DNA of 42,902 nucleotides, taken from positions 1-42,902 of the forward strand of contig JAZNCN010000025.1 in assembly GCA_045587545.1 (NCBI GenBank), read 5' to 3'. The notes under the pieces were generated by a model. It saw only the letters and a program-made list of their open reading frames with translations, ran no database searches and had not been told where the DNA came from. Both the position numbers and the translations under genes were made by a program. Positions within the stretch are counted from its first letter, which is position 1, and each line of letters opens with the position of its first letter. Origin of the DNA: Caccoplasma_A sp045587545 (lineage in GTDB: Bacteria; Bacteroidota; Bacteroidia; Bacteroidales; G3-4614). Of this stretch, positions 42,541 through 42,902 are shown in pieces.

Positions 42541-42803
42541 TTTATACTTTTAGCTGTGGTGCCACCAGAAAACGAGTTTCATTTCTAAATGGCTCTATAT
42601 CTTTGCGTTAAAGAATTGCTACAAACGTAATCTCCCGCTATTGCTCCACCTAATTTCTGCACCATTTTGCAGTGTCTCGCAGAGTCGAGTTCCTACCTTG
42701 ATGCAAAGGTACTGCTTTATTTTGAAATACAAGCGGATGTACTAAAATTTTGCTCCACCTCAGTTCGAAATCCCTACTAGTAGGTGTAAAACAATGCAAA
42801 ATA
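42541..42803. other. Anonymous non-coding stretch with minus-strand promoter and micro-ORFs
   Basis: No standard gene is seen. A minus-strand -7 word, TACCTTTG (42711-42704), could drive a short RNA ending at the hairpin 42538-42506. In it lie two tiny frames: 42665-42585 (26 codons, MVQKLGGAIAGDYVCSN...) and 42582-42550 (MKLVFWWHHS). A direct repeat, TTGCTCCACCT, occurs at 42641-42651 and 42750-42760. A GTGGTGCCACCA-type palindrome is near 42555-42567. It may be a remnant of a mobile element; no transposase is visible. Confidence 0.35.
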
Positions 42804-42902
42804 TTATTTCCTTGGTATATCTTTTAATTTGATTTTACCACTTTTGATAGATGCTCCATCTGCATTCAAACGCCAACTTATTTCAATATCTTGATTAAGA
42901 TT
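42804..42902 (-). CDS. C-terminal end of an unidentified protein (cut by window edge)
   Basis: Thirty-two codons and a TAA stop are open on the minus strand to the window edge. The visible end reads DIEISWRLNADGASIKSGKI and then LKDIPRK, a beta-strand pattern like immunoglobulin-type domains of GH2-like glycosidases, but far too short to assign. The stop follows a block which in such glycosidases is usually internal, so truncation is possible. Confidence 0.5.
   Translation of the reverse strand, partial: NLNQDIEISWRLNADGASIKSGKIKLKDIPRK

Noticed and set aside
42550..42582. MKLVFWWHHS as a Trp or His attenuator leader peptide
   Set aside because: No amino-acid biosynthesis gene lies downstream on that strand; the unit runs into the convergent B12 operon terminator.

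Overview
The window is AT-rich and reads as Bacteroidales chromosome. Evidence: the Bacteroidetes promoter form (-7 TAnnTTTG, -33 TTTG) recurs; there is a GldD lipoprotein; several secreted proteins end in a type IX secretion (T9SS) type-A sorting domain; lipoprotein signals carry acidic surface-export residues; and the cobalamin locus is of the Bacteroidetes type (riboswitch, TonB receptor, propeller lipoprotein, DUF4465 protein). T9SS-sorted cargo suggests a Bacteroidales lineage outside the genus Bacteroides. Species cannot be told from the sequence alone. No rRNA, tRNA, CRISPR array, phage or intact insertion sequence was seen.

Layout. 1-4402: two neighbouring minus-strand GH85 endo-beta-N-acetylglucosaminidase genes (the first cut by the window edge), for release of N-glycans. 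4652-6325: ssb, gldD and a phosphopantetheinyl transferase on the plus strand, lacking the gldE that usually sits in this cluster. 6496-6681: a 61-residue exported protein with a C-terminal helix resembling PID-CTERM sorting tails. 6934-11742: a giant repeat-rich surface protein. 12061-17398: a minus-strand arginine/proline operon (argR, GNAT, argG, argC, argD, proC). 17641-25997: an eight-gene minus-strand operon (aroC, radical SAM, BtuFCD-like ABC importer, lpxB, beta-helix lipoprotein, surE). 26076-28383: plus-strand operon of a DJ-1 protein, a two-domain RNase H and a glycosyltransferase. 28410-35877: minus-strand surface-glycan cluster of two GT2 enzymes, an MsbA-type exporter and three GT4 enzymes. 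35992-42457: promoter, cobalamin riboswitch and a four-gene B12 capture operon. 42458-42902: terminator, an anonymous non-coding stretch and the tail of another minus-strand gene.

How it fits together. The B12 operon would capture corrinoid at the outer membrane (BtuB plus surface proteins) and the importer at 21055-23970 could take it across the inner membrane, although the two lie 12 kb apart and only the first has a visible riboswitch. The glycosyltransferases, the flippase-like exporter and lpxB point to lipid A and surface-glycan assembly. The T9SS-sorted hydrolase, adhesin and DUF4465 protein show a cell that displays large proteins on its surface.

The less expected signals are: a 140-157 bp composite repeat at gene 3' ends whose terminator stem shows compensatory changes between copies; a perfect 12-bp inverted repeat inside the gldD signal-peptide region; a tandem DUF4465 protein in the B12 operon carrying a T9SS tail; and the stand-alone PID-CTERM-like mini-protein. 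All functional calls come from reading motifs by eye; no database search was run.
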